From contig NZ_JQLX01000010.1 in assembly GCF_000744435.1 (NCBI RefSeq), positions 1-64,000 on the forward strand: DNA of 64,000 nucleotides. Direction: 5' to 3'. This stretch comes from Hippea jasoniae (GTDB lineage: Bacteria > Campylobacterota_A > Desulfurellia > Desulfurellales > Hippeaceae). Below the pieces are notes generated by a model that saw only the letters and a list, made by a program, of their open reading frames with translations, had not been told where the DNA came from and made no database searches. The position numbers were made by a program, and so were the translations under genes. Shown piece by piece: positions 55,521 through 64,000 of the stretch; position 1 is the stretch's first letter, and every line of letters begins with the position of its first letter.

Positions 55521-55918
55521 TTTACAACGCCCCTGCAGAGTTTTTTTGCCTGATCAACACCCATATTTTTCATCGACTCCCAGAAGGGAAATGCTTTACA
55601 CTGTTTTGGTCTTGCCTTATACACCTCGCAGCGGTAGTTATCATCCAAAAATACACACCGTTTTTCCTTTTTTATAACAAGGTCTATTAATGCAAGTTTA
55701 TTGTTTATTTTGCGTGTGTAGAGTTTTATAAACTGCTCTTTTGAAATGTTTAAAAACTCACACAGGTTTTCTATATCTTCATCATCAATAAACACATAAC
55801 CATCGCCGATGCAGCAAAATGCCCTGCAGCTTTTGCAGGCATCATTTAGAAAGCAGTAATTAAAACCTTCTTTTTTGATTAATCGATTCTTCTGGGGCAT
55901 ATGTCGTTTAAAAAGCAT
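55514..55918 (-). CDS. YkgJ family cysteine cluster protein
   Basis: 134 residues with the UPF0153/YkgJ pattern: 'CKSCRAFCC' followed by 'RCVFLDDNYRCEVYKARPKQCKAFPFW'. The eight or so cysteines probably bind an Fe-S cluster or zinc. Biochemical function of the family is not established. It overlaps nth by 40 bases from the ATG at 55918; an internal ATG at 55900 would reduce the overlap to 22. Neither start has a clear ribosome site. Confidence 0.85.
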   Translation of the reverse strand: MLFKRHMPQKNRLIKKEGFNYCFLNDACKSCRAFCCIGDGYVFIDDEDIENLCEFLNISKEQFIKLYTRKINNKLALIDLVIKKEKRCVFLDDNYRCEVYKARPKQCKAFPFWESMKNMGVDQAKKLCRGVVKC

Positions 55919-56499
55919 TTGTCACAGAGTGGTTTTTTTGCCTTGCAGATGTGCCTGCCATGAAGAATTAGACCACTAAAAAAAGCCACCCGGTTTTCCT
56001 TATTAACTGTTTGTTTTATGGCATCCTCAACAATTTCAGGTTTTTTGTTCTCACTTAAGCCGATTCTATATGCAACCCTTGCAACATGTGTATCAACACC
56101 AACGGCAGGTTTACCAAAACCAAATGCAAGCAGGATATTTGCCGTTTTTGCCCCAACCCCTGGCAGTTTTACCAAATTTTCAAAGCTATCTGGAACCTCG
56201 CAGTTGTGTTTTTCACACAGTGCTTTACTTAAGGCTATCAGATTTTTAGCCTTTGTGTTGTGCATACTGCATGATGAGATGAGGTTGTTTAGATCATCGA
56301 ATTCTGCATTTGCCATTTCTTTTGCTGTTGGGTAGATTTTGAAGAGTTTTTCAGTAATGATATTTGTTCTTTTGTCTGTACAGCGGGCAGAAAGAATCAA
56401 TGCAACAAGCAGCTCAAATGGATTGTTAAAGTTAAGCTCAAGTTTTGGCTCTGGGTAGTTTTTTAGAATTCTTTGAATTATCTCATCCATCTTTTTCAT
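55879..56499 (-). CDS. nth: endonuclease III
   Basis: 206-residue base-excision repair glycosylase/AP lyase removing oxidised pyrimidines. Helix-hairpin-helix 'LPGVGAKTAN' carries the catalytic lysine, 'VDTHVARVAYRIG' the catalytic aspartate. The C-terminal C-x6-C-x2-C-x5-C motif for the [4Fe-4S] cluster is complete ('CKAKKPLCDKCFLNDIC'). It overlaps der by 17 bases. Confidence 0.96.
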   Translation of the reverse strand: MKKMDEIIQRILKNYPEPKLELNFNNPFELLVALILSARCTDKRTNIITEKLFKIYPTAKEMANAEFDDLNNLISSCSMHNTKAKNLIALSKALCEKHNCEVPDSFENLVKLPGVGAKTANILLAFGFGKPAVGVDTHVARVAYRIGLSENKKPEIVEDAIKQTVNKENRVAFFSGLILHGRHICKAKKPLCDKCFLNDICPRRID

Positions 56500-57769
56500 C
56501 CTTAAAACTTATTTTGATCGAACAGCCTTTGAAGTTGTAAAGCTTATAAAGGCTGTTTCTAACATACCTTTTGTAGTTTTCCTCAATCTCATCAGCCCTG
56601 TTTGTAAATATTACAAAATGCGGAGGGTTTGTTTCAACCTGAGTCATGTATTTTAGCTTTACCTCTTTGCCTTTCTTTGAAAATGGTGCGTTTTCTTTGA
56701 TAATTGAATAAAGCTTTTCATTTAGATCGTGAGTGGGGATTCTTTTTGAGCAAATTTTATGTGTATGGATAATTTTTTTAAGCAGCTTTTTAATATTTTT
56801 GCCCTCTAAAGCCGAAATTGCCACAAAATGTGCAAAACCAATCAAAGGGAAGTGTTGCTTTATAACCTTTTCATATTCAGCTAATGTTGTGTTTTCTATC
56901 AAATCCCATTTATTCAATGCTATAATTAAACCCTTGTGTTTTTCAACAATCATCGATGCGATCTGTCTGTCTGTGCTTGTTAGCCCCTCTTTTGCATCCA
57001 CAACAAGCACGCAGATATCGCTTCTGTCTATGGCAAAAATGGAAAATATGCTTGCTAATTTATCCAGCGAATGTTTTGTTTTTGACTTTCTTCTGATGCC
57101 TGCCGTATCAACAAGCATCAAACAATGGTTTTCAAATTCAAATGGTGTGTCTATTGAATCGGTGGTTGTGCCAATCTTTTCACTTACAACGCTTCTTTGC
57201 TGTTTTAATATAGCGTTGATTAATGAGGATTTGCCCACATTTGATCTACCGACTATTGCTACCCTTGCATCACACCTCTTTTGCTTTTCATCCTCTTTGA
57301 TAATATTGGCTATTTTTTCTTTTAGTAGATTGATGTTTCTTCTATGTGCAGCAGAAATTTTTAAAATATCGCCAAACTTATAATACTCTGCTTCAAACTC
57401 CTGATTTTTTATATCGCTTTTATTTGCAACAACGATGAACGGTTTTTTTGATTTTAATACATAATCGTATAATTTTTCATCTACTATTGATACAGGTGTG
57501 GTCAGGTCAAAAACGATCACCACAACATCGCTTGAGTCTATTGCAAGTTTTACCTGTTCGTTAATAAGCGATGCAAAATCACCTTCATTTTCAAAACCGC
57601 CTGTGTCGATAAACAGAACATTTTTGCCAAGAATATCACCATATTCAAAGATACGGTCTCTTGTTGTGCCTGCTATATCTAAAATCAAGCTTTTGTTTTT
57701 TCTAACAAGTAGATTAAAAAGCGTGGATTTGCCAACATTGGGTTTGCCTACAATCGCTACCTTTGCCAT
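56483..57769 (-). CDS. der: ribosome biogenesis GTPase Der (EngA)
   Basis: 428-residue tandem GTPase needed for 50S subunit assembly. First G domain 'GKPNVGKST' with 'DTGGFEN'; second 'GRSNVGKSS' with 'DTAGIRR' and 'NKWD'. The C-terminal KH-like domain ends 'GCSIKISFKDEK'. GGGAGG precedes the ATG. It is the first gene of the leftward block and divergent from the HD protein. Confidence 0.96.
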   Translation of the reverse strand: MAKVAIVGKPNVGKSTLFNLLVRKNKSLILDIAGTTRDRIFEYGDILGKNVLFIDTGGFENEGDFASLINEQVKLAIDSSDVVVIVFDLTTPVSIVDEKLYDYVLKSKKPFIVVANKSDIKNQEFEAEYYKFGDILKISAAHRRNINLLKEKIANIIKEDEKQKRCDARVAIVGRSNVGKSSLINAILKQQRSVVSEKIGTTTDSIDTPFEFENHCLMLVDTAGIRRKSKTKHSLDKLASIFSIFAIDRSDICVLVVDAKEGLTSTDRQIASMIVEKHKGLIIALNKWDLIENTTLAEYEKVIKQHFPLIGFAHFVAISALEGKNIKKLLKKIIHTHKICSKRIPTHDLNEKLYSIIKENAPFSKKGKEVKLKYMTQVETNPPHFVIFTNRADEIEENYKRYVRNSLYKLYNFKGCSIKISFKDEKDG

Positions 57770-57815
57770 AAAACCTCCCCACTCAATTGAATAAGATTAT
57801 CAATTTATTCTCGAT

Positions 57816-57844
57816 TTGCAAGTTTTGGTTTACTCTGCTATATT
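57816..57844 (+). promoter_or_regulatory. sigma-70-type promoter of the double-HD protein gene
   Basis: TTGCAA (57816-57821), 17-base spacer, TATATT (57839-57844). TTGCAA is its own reverse complement, so the same hexamer could serve a leftward promoter for der with TAATCT 16 bases away, giving a shared -35. Confidence 0.5.
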
Positions 57845-57861
57845 TTTTGTCGGAGGTTTGT

Positions 57862-59049
57862 ATGAAGGTTTTGGAGTTTTTATGGGGTATATCAAAGCTT
57901 TTTGATTCGATTGAGTCAAACGATTCGTTCCATCAAAGGCGCGTTGCCTTTATCGCCTATAAAATTGCAGATCAGATGGGTTTTGATGAATTTGGAAAAA
58001 AACTTATTCTGCAGGCCGGGCTAATTCATGATATAGGCATAATCAATGATGCAACACGCATTGAGGTGTTTAGAAATATCGCCTACAACGAATTTGAGGA
58101 TCTGCAAAAACACGCAATTATTGGTTCAAAGATAGCACGATTTTTTAACCTTCATTTAGATGTTTCTTTGGCTATCTCAACCCACCATACAAAAAGCGAG
58201 CTAAACCATTCCACATTGGGCAATATACTGTTTTTGGCGGATAATTTAGAGATTCTTTACAGAAGCCTTACAAATCCGTTTGCCTATGATGAACTGTTTG
58301 ATTTTATAGCATCAAAGAGGGAGCTGTTTGATGAGGATGCCGTTAAAGCTTTAGAGGCAGTTGTTGGAAAGGAGTGTTTCTGGTTTGGGTTAGTTGAGGA
58401 GAACCTGGATTTTGAGCTAAAAGACATTATTAATTCAATAGAAGATGATGATATTGATGAAAAGCTAAGAAAAGCTGCCATATACACACTTGCCTTTGTC
58501 AGTGATAGTATTCAACCGTTTTTTGATAACTATTCTGTATTGATGAAAAATATTGCCGTTAATATAGGTTATCTTTTGGGTGTTGATATAAAAATCCTTG
58601 AAACTGCAGCGCTATTGTCTCATGTGGGTAATCTTGTAATCCCGTTTGATCTGTTTGGTTTTGAGAGTTTAGATCAAATTGACTATGAAGTGGTTAAATC
58701 ACACACAACAAACGCAAAAAGGATTTTAAATACGCTTGGATTTAAAAAAGAGGCTGAGCTTGTTTATTCTCACCATGAAAACGCATCAGGCAGTGGATAT
58801 CCCTGCAAAGCAAAAGCTTCGATAGAACAACAGGTTTTGTCTTTGGCAAGTGTTGTTGCGGCTGTCTTGCAGGATAGACCCTACAGAGAGATGTTTTCTT
58901 TTGATGCAGTAAAAAAACTGCTTGAAGAGTTTAGAAGTGGCGGTGTTTATAGCAGTGATGTAATAGATGGATGCCTGAAGATCGATTTTGAAAAACTCCT
59001 AAAAACCCAGGATGAATATTACGAGTCTGTAAGAAAATTGTTTGTTTGA
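57862..59049 (+). CDS. protein with two HD-type domains, second HD-GYP-like
   Basis: 395 residues with two HD-superfamily halves. The first (about 15-190) has 'LIHDIGIIN' and 'STHHTKSELNH' but no GYP. The second (about 220-390) has 'LLSHVGNLVIPF', where SH replaces HD, followed by 'SHHENASGSGYPC', keeping HHE and GYP. Neither half has the full HD-GYP set, so hydrolysis of c-di-GMP is doubtful unless the sites complement one another. The start is the ATG at 57862 with GGAGG 7 bases upstream; the frame extends upstream to 57787 but crosses the promoter. Confidence 0.85.
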   Translation: MKVLEFLWGISKLFDSIESNDSFHQRRVAFIAYKIADQMGFDEFGKKLILQAGLIHDIGIINDATRIEVFRNIAYNEFEDLQKHAIIGSKIARFFNLHLDVSLAISTHHTKSELNHSTLGNILFLADNLEILYRSLTNPFAYDELFDFIASKRELFDEDAVKALEAVVGKECFWFGLVEENLDFELKDIINSIEDDDIDEKLRKAAIYTLAFVSDSIQPFFDNYSVLMKNIAVNIGYLLGVDIKILETAALLSHVGNLVIPFDLFGFESLDQIDYEVVKSHTTNAKRILNTLGFKKEAELVYSHHENASGSGYPCKAKASIEQQVLSLASVVAAVLQDRPYREMFSFDAVKKLLEEFRSGGVYSSDVIDGCLKIDFEKLLKTQDEYYESVRKLFV

Positions 59050-59061
59050 TGGAGGTTGAAT

Positions 59062-60399
59062 ATGAGGCTTGCAATGATTGGAAGCGGATATGTTGGTCTT
59101 GTTACAGGAGCCTGTTTTGCCGAGATGGGCAACAATGTAATTTGTGTTGATATAGATGATAAAAAGATAGAGCAGCTAAGCCAAGGTATAGTGCCTATAT
59201 TTGAACCGGGATTGGATAAGATGATAAAACGCAATCTCAAAAAGGGAAATCTGCATTTTACAACAGATGTAAAGTTTGCTATTGAAAACAGTGATATTAT
59301 TTTTATTGCCGTTGGCACGCCCCAATCTGAGGACGGCAGCGCCGATTTAAACCATGTTTTGAAAGCCGCAGAAGATATAGGAAGATATTTAGACCATGAG
59401 GCAATAATTGTTGATAAATCAACGGTGCCTGTGGGCACGGCAGATAGGGTGAAAGAGACAATAAACGCTCAGCTAAAAAAACGCTTCGGTGATAGAGTGC
59501 CATTTGAATTTGATGTAGTGTCCAACCCTGAGTTTTTAAAAGAAGGAGATGCTGTAGCTGATTTTATGAAACCAGACAGGGTTGTAGTTGGTGCATCCAA
59601 TGAAAAATCGATGAAGATTATGAAGGAGCTTTACAGGCCTTTTACCATGAACCATGAGCGTTTTATTGCTATGGATGTTAGAAGCGCTGAACTTACAAAA
59701 TATGCAGCAAACGCCATGCTTGCAACAAAGATCTCCTTTATCAACGAGATATCGAGGATTGCTGAGGCTGTTGGTGCAGATATAAACAAGGTTAGAGTTG
59801 GTATAGGAAGCGATAAGCGTATCGGCTATTATTTTATCTATCCCGGTGTGGGCTATGGTGGAAGCTGCTTTCCCAAGGATGTTAGAGCACTTGAAAAGAT
59901 GGCAGAGGATAACGGTATTGAGCCTGAAATAATCAAGGCTGTGCAGCATGTGAATCAAGCGCAGCGGTATTATTTTTTAAATAAGATTCTGAGTAAGTTC
60001 GGAGAGGATTTAGAGGGCAGGGTGTTTGCCATCTGGGGACTTGCTTTTAAACCGCAAACCGATGATATGAGAGAGGCGCCTTCAATAACGATTATTAAAG
60101 AGTTAACAAAACGGGGAGCATTTATAAAAGCCTACGACCCAGAGGCGATGGAAAATGCAAAGAGCTTCTGGCTAAAAGACGTTAAAGCAATTGAATATTT
60201 ACCCAATAAATACGATGCTTTAAATGATGCAGATGCCATGATTTTACTGACAGAATGGAAGGAGTTTAGAAGCCCCGATTTTTATGAGATCAAGAAACGC
60301 CTAAAAAACCCTGTGATTTTTGATGGTAGAAATCAATACAATAAGGAGTTTTTGAAGGAGTTTGGGTTTGAATATTATCAAGTGGGTTGCAGAACATAG
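59062..60399 (+). CDS. ugd: UDP-glucose 6-dehydrogenase
   Basis: 445-residue NAD-dependent dehydrogenase oxidising UDP-glucose to UDP-glucuronate for surface polysaccharide. NAD-binding 'GSGYVGLVTGACFAEMG', 'STVPVGTADRV', catalytic cysteine in 'GYGGSCFPKDVRAL', and the C-terminal UDP-binding domain 'WGLAFKPQTDDMREAPS'. The ATG at 59062 has GGAGG 6 bases upstream; TTG at 59056 is in frame but closer to it. Its 3' end overlaps the convergent neighbour by 22 bases. Confidence 0.95.
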   Translation: MRLAMIGSGYVGLVTGACFAEMGNNVICVDIDDKKIEQLSQGIVPIFEPGLDKMIKRNLKKGNLHFTTDVKFAIENSDIIFIAVGTPQSEDGSADLNHVLKAAEDIGRYLDHEAIIVDKSTVPVGTADRVKETINAQLKKRFGDRVPFEFDVVSNPEFLKEGDAVADFMKPDRVVVGASNEKSMKIMKELYRPFTMNHERFIAMDVRSAELTKYAANAMLATKISFINEISRIAEAVGADINKVRVGIGSDKRIGYYFIYPGVGYGGSCFPKDVRALEKMAEDNGIEPEIIKAVQHVNQAQRYYFLNKILSKFGEDLEGRVFAIWGLAFKPQTDDMREAPSITIIKELTKRGAFIKAYDPEAMENAKSFWLKDVKAIEYLPNKYDALNDADAMILLTEWKEFRSPDFYEIKKRLKNPVIFDGRNQYNKEFLKEFGFEYYQVGCRT

Positions 60400-61202
60400 G
60401 CCTGCTTTTTAAGCTGCCTGATCTTTTTTAAAGAAAAACCCAGCTTTTCAAGTTCGCTGTCGGGTGTATTGTAAAAATCGCTTACCGTTACTATTTCGTG
60501 ATTTATGAGCCGTTTTAGAAGCTCTAATTTTATGCCAGTTAAAACAGTTACAGGATAGAAATGCTTATTCTCTATGAGTTTTTCTAAACCACCATCTTCT
60601 GGATATCGCCAGCCTATCGCTTTAAAACCATAACAGCGTGCAAATTTAACTGCATCGGTGGTAAGCCTTGTGTTTGTAACAAGCCACCCCTCGAATTTTT
60701 GCTTTCTGTATTTTTTTAAAAGACTCTCTTTTAGGTCGATAAAACGGGAGTTGATATACATCGCAACCTTTGCATCGCTTGCTCTGGTTTGTGAGGAATG
60801 GTATTTGCATTCAACACTTACAAGCATCTCGCCTTTAAGAGCCAATACATCGATTTCATGCTCTATACATCTGCCTTTTTCAACTATGTCTATTTTTGTT
60901 TGATATCCGTATTTTTTCAAAAGCTCAGCAAAGAAGCGTTCAAAAGGATACCCACTTGGTCCGATTCTCATCATTGCTTTTTTTAGGGAATATTTAAGCA
61001 TGTATTTATGGTTAAGCTGTTTTAATAGTTGCTTTGCGTATTTGTAGATAAATCGAGTGGGGGTGGGGTCTTTTAGTCTTGTCTGAATAATGTCTGCAAT
61101 CTCAATAGCTTCATCTACATCTGCCCCCACTCTCACTAAAGAGTTGATAAGTTTTTGAGGCTCAAACTCCTCAATTGAGCCGTTTGATTTTATTACTTTC
61201 AT
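60378..61202 (-). CDS. ATP-cone and restriction-endonuclease-fold protein
   Basis: 274 residues in three parts: an ATP-cone (about 1-85, 'KVIKSNGSIEEFEPQKLINS'), a Mrr-like PD-(D/E)xK domain (about 90-200, 'HEIDVLALKGEMLVSVECKYH', with E/D and ExK-type residues), and a helical C-terminal end resembling helix-hairpin-helix ('LKRLINHEIVTVSDFYNTP'). Proteins with this fusion are known as uncharacterised putative endonucleases, with the ATP-cone as possible nucleotide sensor. It starts 3 bases after the chemoreceptor and converges on ugd with a 22-base overlap. Confidence 0.83.
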   Translation of the reverse strand: MKVIKSNGSIEEFEPQKLINSLVRVGADVDEAIEIADIIQTRLKDPTPTRFIYKYAKQLLKQLNHKYMLKYSLKKAMMRIGPSGYPFERFFAELLKKYGYQTKIDIVEKGRCIEHEIDVLALKGEMLVSVECKYHSSQTRASDAKVAMYINSRFIDLKESLLKKYRKQKFEGWLVTNTRLTTDAVKFARCYGFKAIGWRYPEDGGLEKLIENKHFYPVTVLTGIKLELLKRLINHEIVTVSDFYNTPDSELEKLGFSLKKIRQLKKQAYVLQPT

Positions 61203-61205
61203 TCA

Positions 61206-62858
61206 TTATTCTTCCCATATAAATCCTATTCTCAAGCCGCCCCAATGCTTGCCTTCAAAGTAGATTGGCACAGAGATGTCGTTCATTACAACACCTGTAT
61301 CGCGCATATAGGTTTGCAATAGCACGGGATTTGTATTTCTTGCAGCTGCAAGCCCTGTTGGGTCATTAAATATTCTCATCGAGCGGTTACCAACGAGGTC
61401 TTTTTCGTAATCCCCGGTTAAAGGTTTGTCGTAAATGGTGTTATGGGCCGGCAGGTATCCATTGTTATCAACCAAAACAACGAATTTAAAATTGGGATCC
61501 ATATTCAGGTATTTGTCCTCTATCGGCTGGATATACTTTTTAGTAAAATCTGTAAAACGGGTTTTATATTTCTGGGGGTTTGTATTTGGAATGGGAACAT
61601 AGTTTCTATCCCATAGATCGGCAGAGCTGATAATGCCATTTTTTACAGCATCTTCAAATGTTTTTTCTATCTCCTCTTTGGCATTGCGCAGCAGTTCATA
61701 TACTTTATCGATGTATGAGCCAGTTCTAAATTTTATCATAAATGTAAACAGATCTTCTGCGGTTTTTGAAATTTGATAGGTGTTTTCTTTGATTGTTTCT
61801 ATTCTGTTTGCGCTTTTTGCAACATCTTCAGCCATCTCCTCTATCCTTTGGGAGATCATATCTATGGCTGATGATTGCTCCTCTGCTGCAGCTGCAACAT
61901 CCTCTATCATTCTACTTGCCTCTGATACACCGTTTGCTATTTCTATTAAAGCATCCGATGCTGTTTTTATTAAGTCTTTACCTTCTGCAACCCTGTCTAT
62001 TAATCTGAGTGTTGCATCTATTGTTTTTTGTGTTTCTGATTGGGTTTTTTGAACGATCTGCCTGATCTGGTCGGTGGAATGGGCTGTTTTGTCGGCTAAT
62101 TTTCTGATTTCATCAGCCACAACAGCAAATCCTCTACCAGCCTCACCGGCTCGTGCTGCCTCTATGGCTGCATTTAAGGATAATAAAGCCGTTTGATCGG
62201 TTATTTCATTTATTACATCAACGATTTTGCCTATCTCCTCAGATGATGATCCAAGATTTTTCATCATCTCTGCGTTTTTCTGTGTCTCGTCAGCTATATC
62301 TTCGATTTTCTGGATGGCAAGTTCTGCTTTACTTGAGCCTTCCCTTGCAAGATCGTTGACCTTTTGCATGAATTCTGAGGTGTTTGTGATGTTTCTTGAT
62401 ACGCTGTTTATTGTTTCTTTGATGTCATCCATTGTATTGTTTATATCTTCCATGCCTTCTGCTTCTTTTTTGACATTACCTGAGATTTTCTGAGCGTTAA
62501 ATGATACTTTTGCTGCCTGAACGGCCACCTTATTCGCGGTCGCCAAGGTTTTTTTAAGGGCTTCCTGAACATTTGCAATCAATCCGTTTGCAAGGTTAAA
62601 AAAGCCAAGTTCTTTTGGAGCAGGCGGTAGCCTGTCTGTTAAATTGTATGTTGAGCAGAGGTTTTTTGAACAGAAACTGTTTAGATTTTTGATAGGTTTA
62701 ATGAAGGTTTTGTAGTAGTAGACTAAAAAGATACCAAAAAATCCTATCGATAAAACGGCAAATGCAATATAAAATATGCTCTTTAAAAAGAAATATGCAA
62801 CTGTTGTAAGAACAAAATATGCTACAAATATCAAACTACTTATTCCTACTACTCCCAT
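61206..62858 (-). CDS. methyl-accepting chemotaxis protein with C-terminal sensor domain
   Basis: 550 residues. Two close membrane helices (about 4-24 and 27-48) with no periplasmic domain, a HAMP-like stretch, then the signalling helices with the conserved hairpin tip (about 216-255, '[20 protein letters not shown]'). After the signalling domain comes a Cache/PAS-like sensor at the C terminus (about 400-548: '[19 protein letters not shown]', 'HWGGLRIGF'). This layout, with the sensor behind the tip, suggests a cytoplasmic signal such as a redox or small-molecule cue. No che genes are nearby. Confidence 0.92.
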   Translation of the reverse strand: MGVVGISSLIFVAYFVLTTVAYFFLKSIFYIAFAVLSIGFFGIFLVYYYKTFIKPIKNLNSFCSKNLCSTYNLTDRLPPAPKELGFFNLANGLIANVQEALKKTLATANKVAVQAAKVSFNAQKISGNVKKEAEGMEDINNTMDDIKETINSVSRNITNTSEFMQKVNDLAREGSSKAELAIQKIEDIADETQKNAEMMKNLGSSSEEIGKIVDVINEITDQTALLSLNAAIEAARAGEAGRGFAVVADEIRKLADKTAHSTDQIRQIVQKTQSETQKTIDATLRLIDRVAEGKDLIKTASDALIEIANGVSEASRMIEDVAAAAEEQSSAIDMISQRIEEMAEDVAKSANRIETIKENTYQISKTAEDLFTFMIKFRTGSYIDKVYELLRNAKEEIEKTFEDAVKNGIISSADLWDRNYVPIPNTNPQKYKTRFTDFTKKYIQPIEDKYLNMDPNFKFVVLVDNNGYLPAHNTIYDKPLTGDYEKDLVGNRSMRIFNDPTGLAAARNTNPVLLQTYMRDTGVVMNDISVPIYFEGKHWGGLRIGFIWEE

Positions 62859-62940
62859 CTGCTTTAATCCCCCCTGAGAAATTATTTTTCTTTATAATAA
62901 TCTCTTAATATTTAATTGTCAAATTTAAATTGTTAGATGT

Positions 62941-62965
62941 TGCTTAAAAGGCTTGTATTTAAGCA
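62941..62965. promoter_or_regulatory. perfect 8-bp inverted repeat upstream of etfBA
   Basis: TGCTTAAA (62941-62948) and TTTAAGCA (62958-62965) are perfect inverted repeats 9 bases apart. They end one base before the TTGACT (-35-like) hexamer. The size fits a site for a dimeric regulator such as a TetR-type repressor; no regulator is encoded nearby. Confidence 0.5.
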
Positions 62966-62966
62966 C

Positions 62967-62994
62967 TTGACTTATTTTTCTATTATGGTAATAA
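62967..62994 (+). promoter_or_regulatory. putative promoter of etfBA
   Basis: TTGACT (62967-62972) with TAATAA 16 bases downstream (62989-62994). The -10 is poor (three of six), so the exact start is uncertain. The leader would be about 45 bases and carries AAGGAGG before the GTG. Confidence 0.35.
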
Positions 62995-63042
62995 ATATAG
63001 CGGCTAAGAAGATAATAAGATTTTTGTTGAAAGGAGGCTCAA

Positions 63043-63864
63043 GTGCACTCTTTAGTTTTTATTAAGCAGGTGCCTGATGCTGCTCAGGTCAGGGTTGATT
63101 ATGAGACAGGTACCCTTATCAGGGAAGGTGTCCCTGCTATTATCAACCCGTTTGATAAACACGCCATTGAGGCAGCAGTCAGGATTAGAGATGAATTTGG
63201 TGGAAAGGTTTCTGTTATCTGTATGGGTCCACCCATGGCTGAGGATGCTTTAAAAGAGGCTTTATCCATGGGTGCAGACAACGCTTATCTTTTAAGTGAT
63301 AGGATTTTTGCAGGATCTGATACGCTTGCAACAAGTTATGCTTTGTGGGCTGGTGCTAAAAAGATTATTGAAGAAGAAGGCCCTGTAGATATTTTCTGGG
63401 CTGGAAAACAGGCAATCGATGGTGATACTGCCCAGACAGGTCCCGGTATTGCCACACGGTTCAATGTTCCACTTGTTACCTATGTTATAGACATCAAGAA
63501 GGTTGATCCTGAGAAGAAAACGATGGTTGTTGAAAGATTGGTTGAAAGTGGTAGGGAAGTAATAGAAGTTCCTATGCCGTGCTTTTTGACCGTTGAAGAG
63601 GAACTCAATACATTGAGTTTTGCTCCTCTACCTTACCTTATCAAGGCAGCAAGAAGCAAGGTTGCTGTGCTTAATTCATCAAATATGGAAATAGATGCCT
63701 CATACTGCGGTTTGAAAAATTCACCAACAAAGGTTAAAAAGGCATTCACGCCTCCCAAGAGGGAAAAAGGAGAGATGATAGAGGGCGATAGTCTGGATGA
63801 TATCTTAAACACACTCTATGAAAAAATAGCTCCCGTTTTGAAAGAAATGGGAAAAGTAAGCTAA
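63043..63864 (+). CDS. etfB: electron transfer flavoprotein subunit beta
   Basis: 273-residue ETF beta subunit, which binds AMP or, in bifurcating ETFs, a second FAD, and passes electrons with EtfA. It begins 'HSLVFIKQVPDAAQVRVDYE' with GTG start and AAGGAGG 5 bases upstream. 'NPFDKHAIEAAVRIRDEFGG', 'SMGADNAYLLSDR' and 'WAGKQAIDGDTAQTGPGIA' are hallmarks. Longer than mitochondrial ETF beta (about 255), as in anaerobes. etfA follows. Confidence 0.94.
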   Translation: MHSLVFIKQVPDAAQVRVDYETGTLIREGVPAIINPFDKHAIEAAVRIRDEFGGKVSVICMGPPMAEDALKEALSMGADNAYLLSDRIFAGSDTLATSYALWAGAKKIIEEEGPVDIFWAGKQAIDGDTAQTGPGIATRFNVPLVTYVIDIKKVDPEKKTMVVERLVESGREVIEVPMPCFLTVEEELNTLSFAPLPYLIKAARSKVAVLNSSNMEIDASYCGLKNSPTKVKKAFTPPKREKGEMIEGDSLDDILNTLYEKIAPVLKEMGKVS

Positions 63865-63879
63865 GGTGAGGGTAGAAAG

Positions 63880-64000
63880 ATGATTAAACAAGATATTAGC
63901 AAGTATAAGCATATATGGGTTTTTATTGAATATGAGAACGGTGAGGTAGCTCATGTTTCTTTGGAGCTATTGAGTAAGGCAAGGGAGTTGGCAAAAGACC
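63880..64000 (+). CDS. etfA: electron transfer flavoprotein subunit alpha, 5' part
   Basis: The window ends 121 bases into this gene. It starts ATG at 63880, 15 bases after etfB. The translation contains 'YKHIWVFIEYENGEVAHVSL' then 'LSKARELAKD', the standard EtfA beginning. The short lead before 'IWVF' shows no ferredoxin domain in the visible part. Confidence 0.85.
   Translation, partial: MIKQDISKYKHIWVFIEYENGEVAHVSLELLSKARELAKD

Noticed and set aside
56733..57383. 216-residue plus-strand ORF
   Set aside because: Antisense shadow of der; the cysteine- and serine-rich translation has no family resemblance.

Overview
The window is a gene-dense, AT-rich stretch of a Gram-negative bacterial chromosome. 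It carries a full set of outer-membrane genes: BamA, BamD, Skp, LolC, LolD, and the lipid A genes lpxD-fabZ-lpxA-lpxB-lpxK-msbA-waaA. It also has hydrogenase maturation genes, TrpB2, a DUF374 (LpxJ-type) lipid A acyltransferase, and many c-di-GMP and chemotaxis proteins. From gene content and general sequence character my best guess is a Hippea/Desulfurella-type anaerobe (Desulfurellales). That is an inference; no rRNA or marker search could be run.

Layout. 1-356 is non-coding and holds three copies of a 13-bp repeat. 357-1643 is an ammonium transporter read leftward from a clear sigma-54-type promoter and ended by a hairpin terminator. From 13347 down to 1797 runs one tightly overlapping leftward unit: RND efflux pump (adaptor, permease, outer-membrane channel), an rRNA methyltransferase, hypF-hypC-hypD-hypE and yjbQ. 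Two rightward genes follow, cobU and a DUF4143 AAA ATPase, both apparently leaderless. Then come a leftward PAS-GAF-PAS-GGDEF-EAL protein and an EamA transporter.

From about 18.7 to 37.5 kb is a long rightward unit. It contains an NTF2-like membrane-anchored protein, a 1240-residue secreted protein of unknown function, trpB2, a periplasmic binding protein coupled to an HD-GYP receptor, rpiB, glyA, a secreted TPR protein, a cytosolic PAS histidine kinase, plsC, rlpA and mfd. A GC-rich, hairpin-rich spacer separates it from the next block.

From 57.8 back to 37.6 kb is a leftward block of about 20 kb: der, nth, a YkgJ-like protein, a FliK-like protein, rpmE, a 90-aa ORF that runs into tRNA-Arg(CCG), dciA, a 37-aa ORF, bamD, hsp20, lon, lolC, lolD, bamA, skp, the lipid A genes, msbA and waaA. 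It works as an outer-membrane assembly line: lipid A synthesis and export, lipoprotein release, OMP chaperoning and insertion, plus quality control by Hsp20 and Lon.

The right end holds a double-HD protein, UDP-glucose dehydrogenase, an ATP-cone/restriction-fold protein, a chemoreceptor with a C-terminal sensor domain, and the start of an etfBA operon behind a perfect 8-bp inverted repeat.

The points most worth a second look are the protein-coding gene that ends inside tRNA-Arg, the uncharacterised secreted pair at 18.8-23.3 kb, two genes with apparent non-AUG (ATT, CTG) starts, the leaderless promoter pair, and the palindromic operators at the DUF4143 gene.
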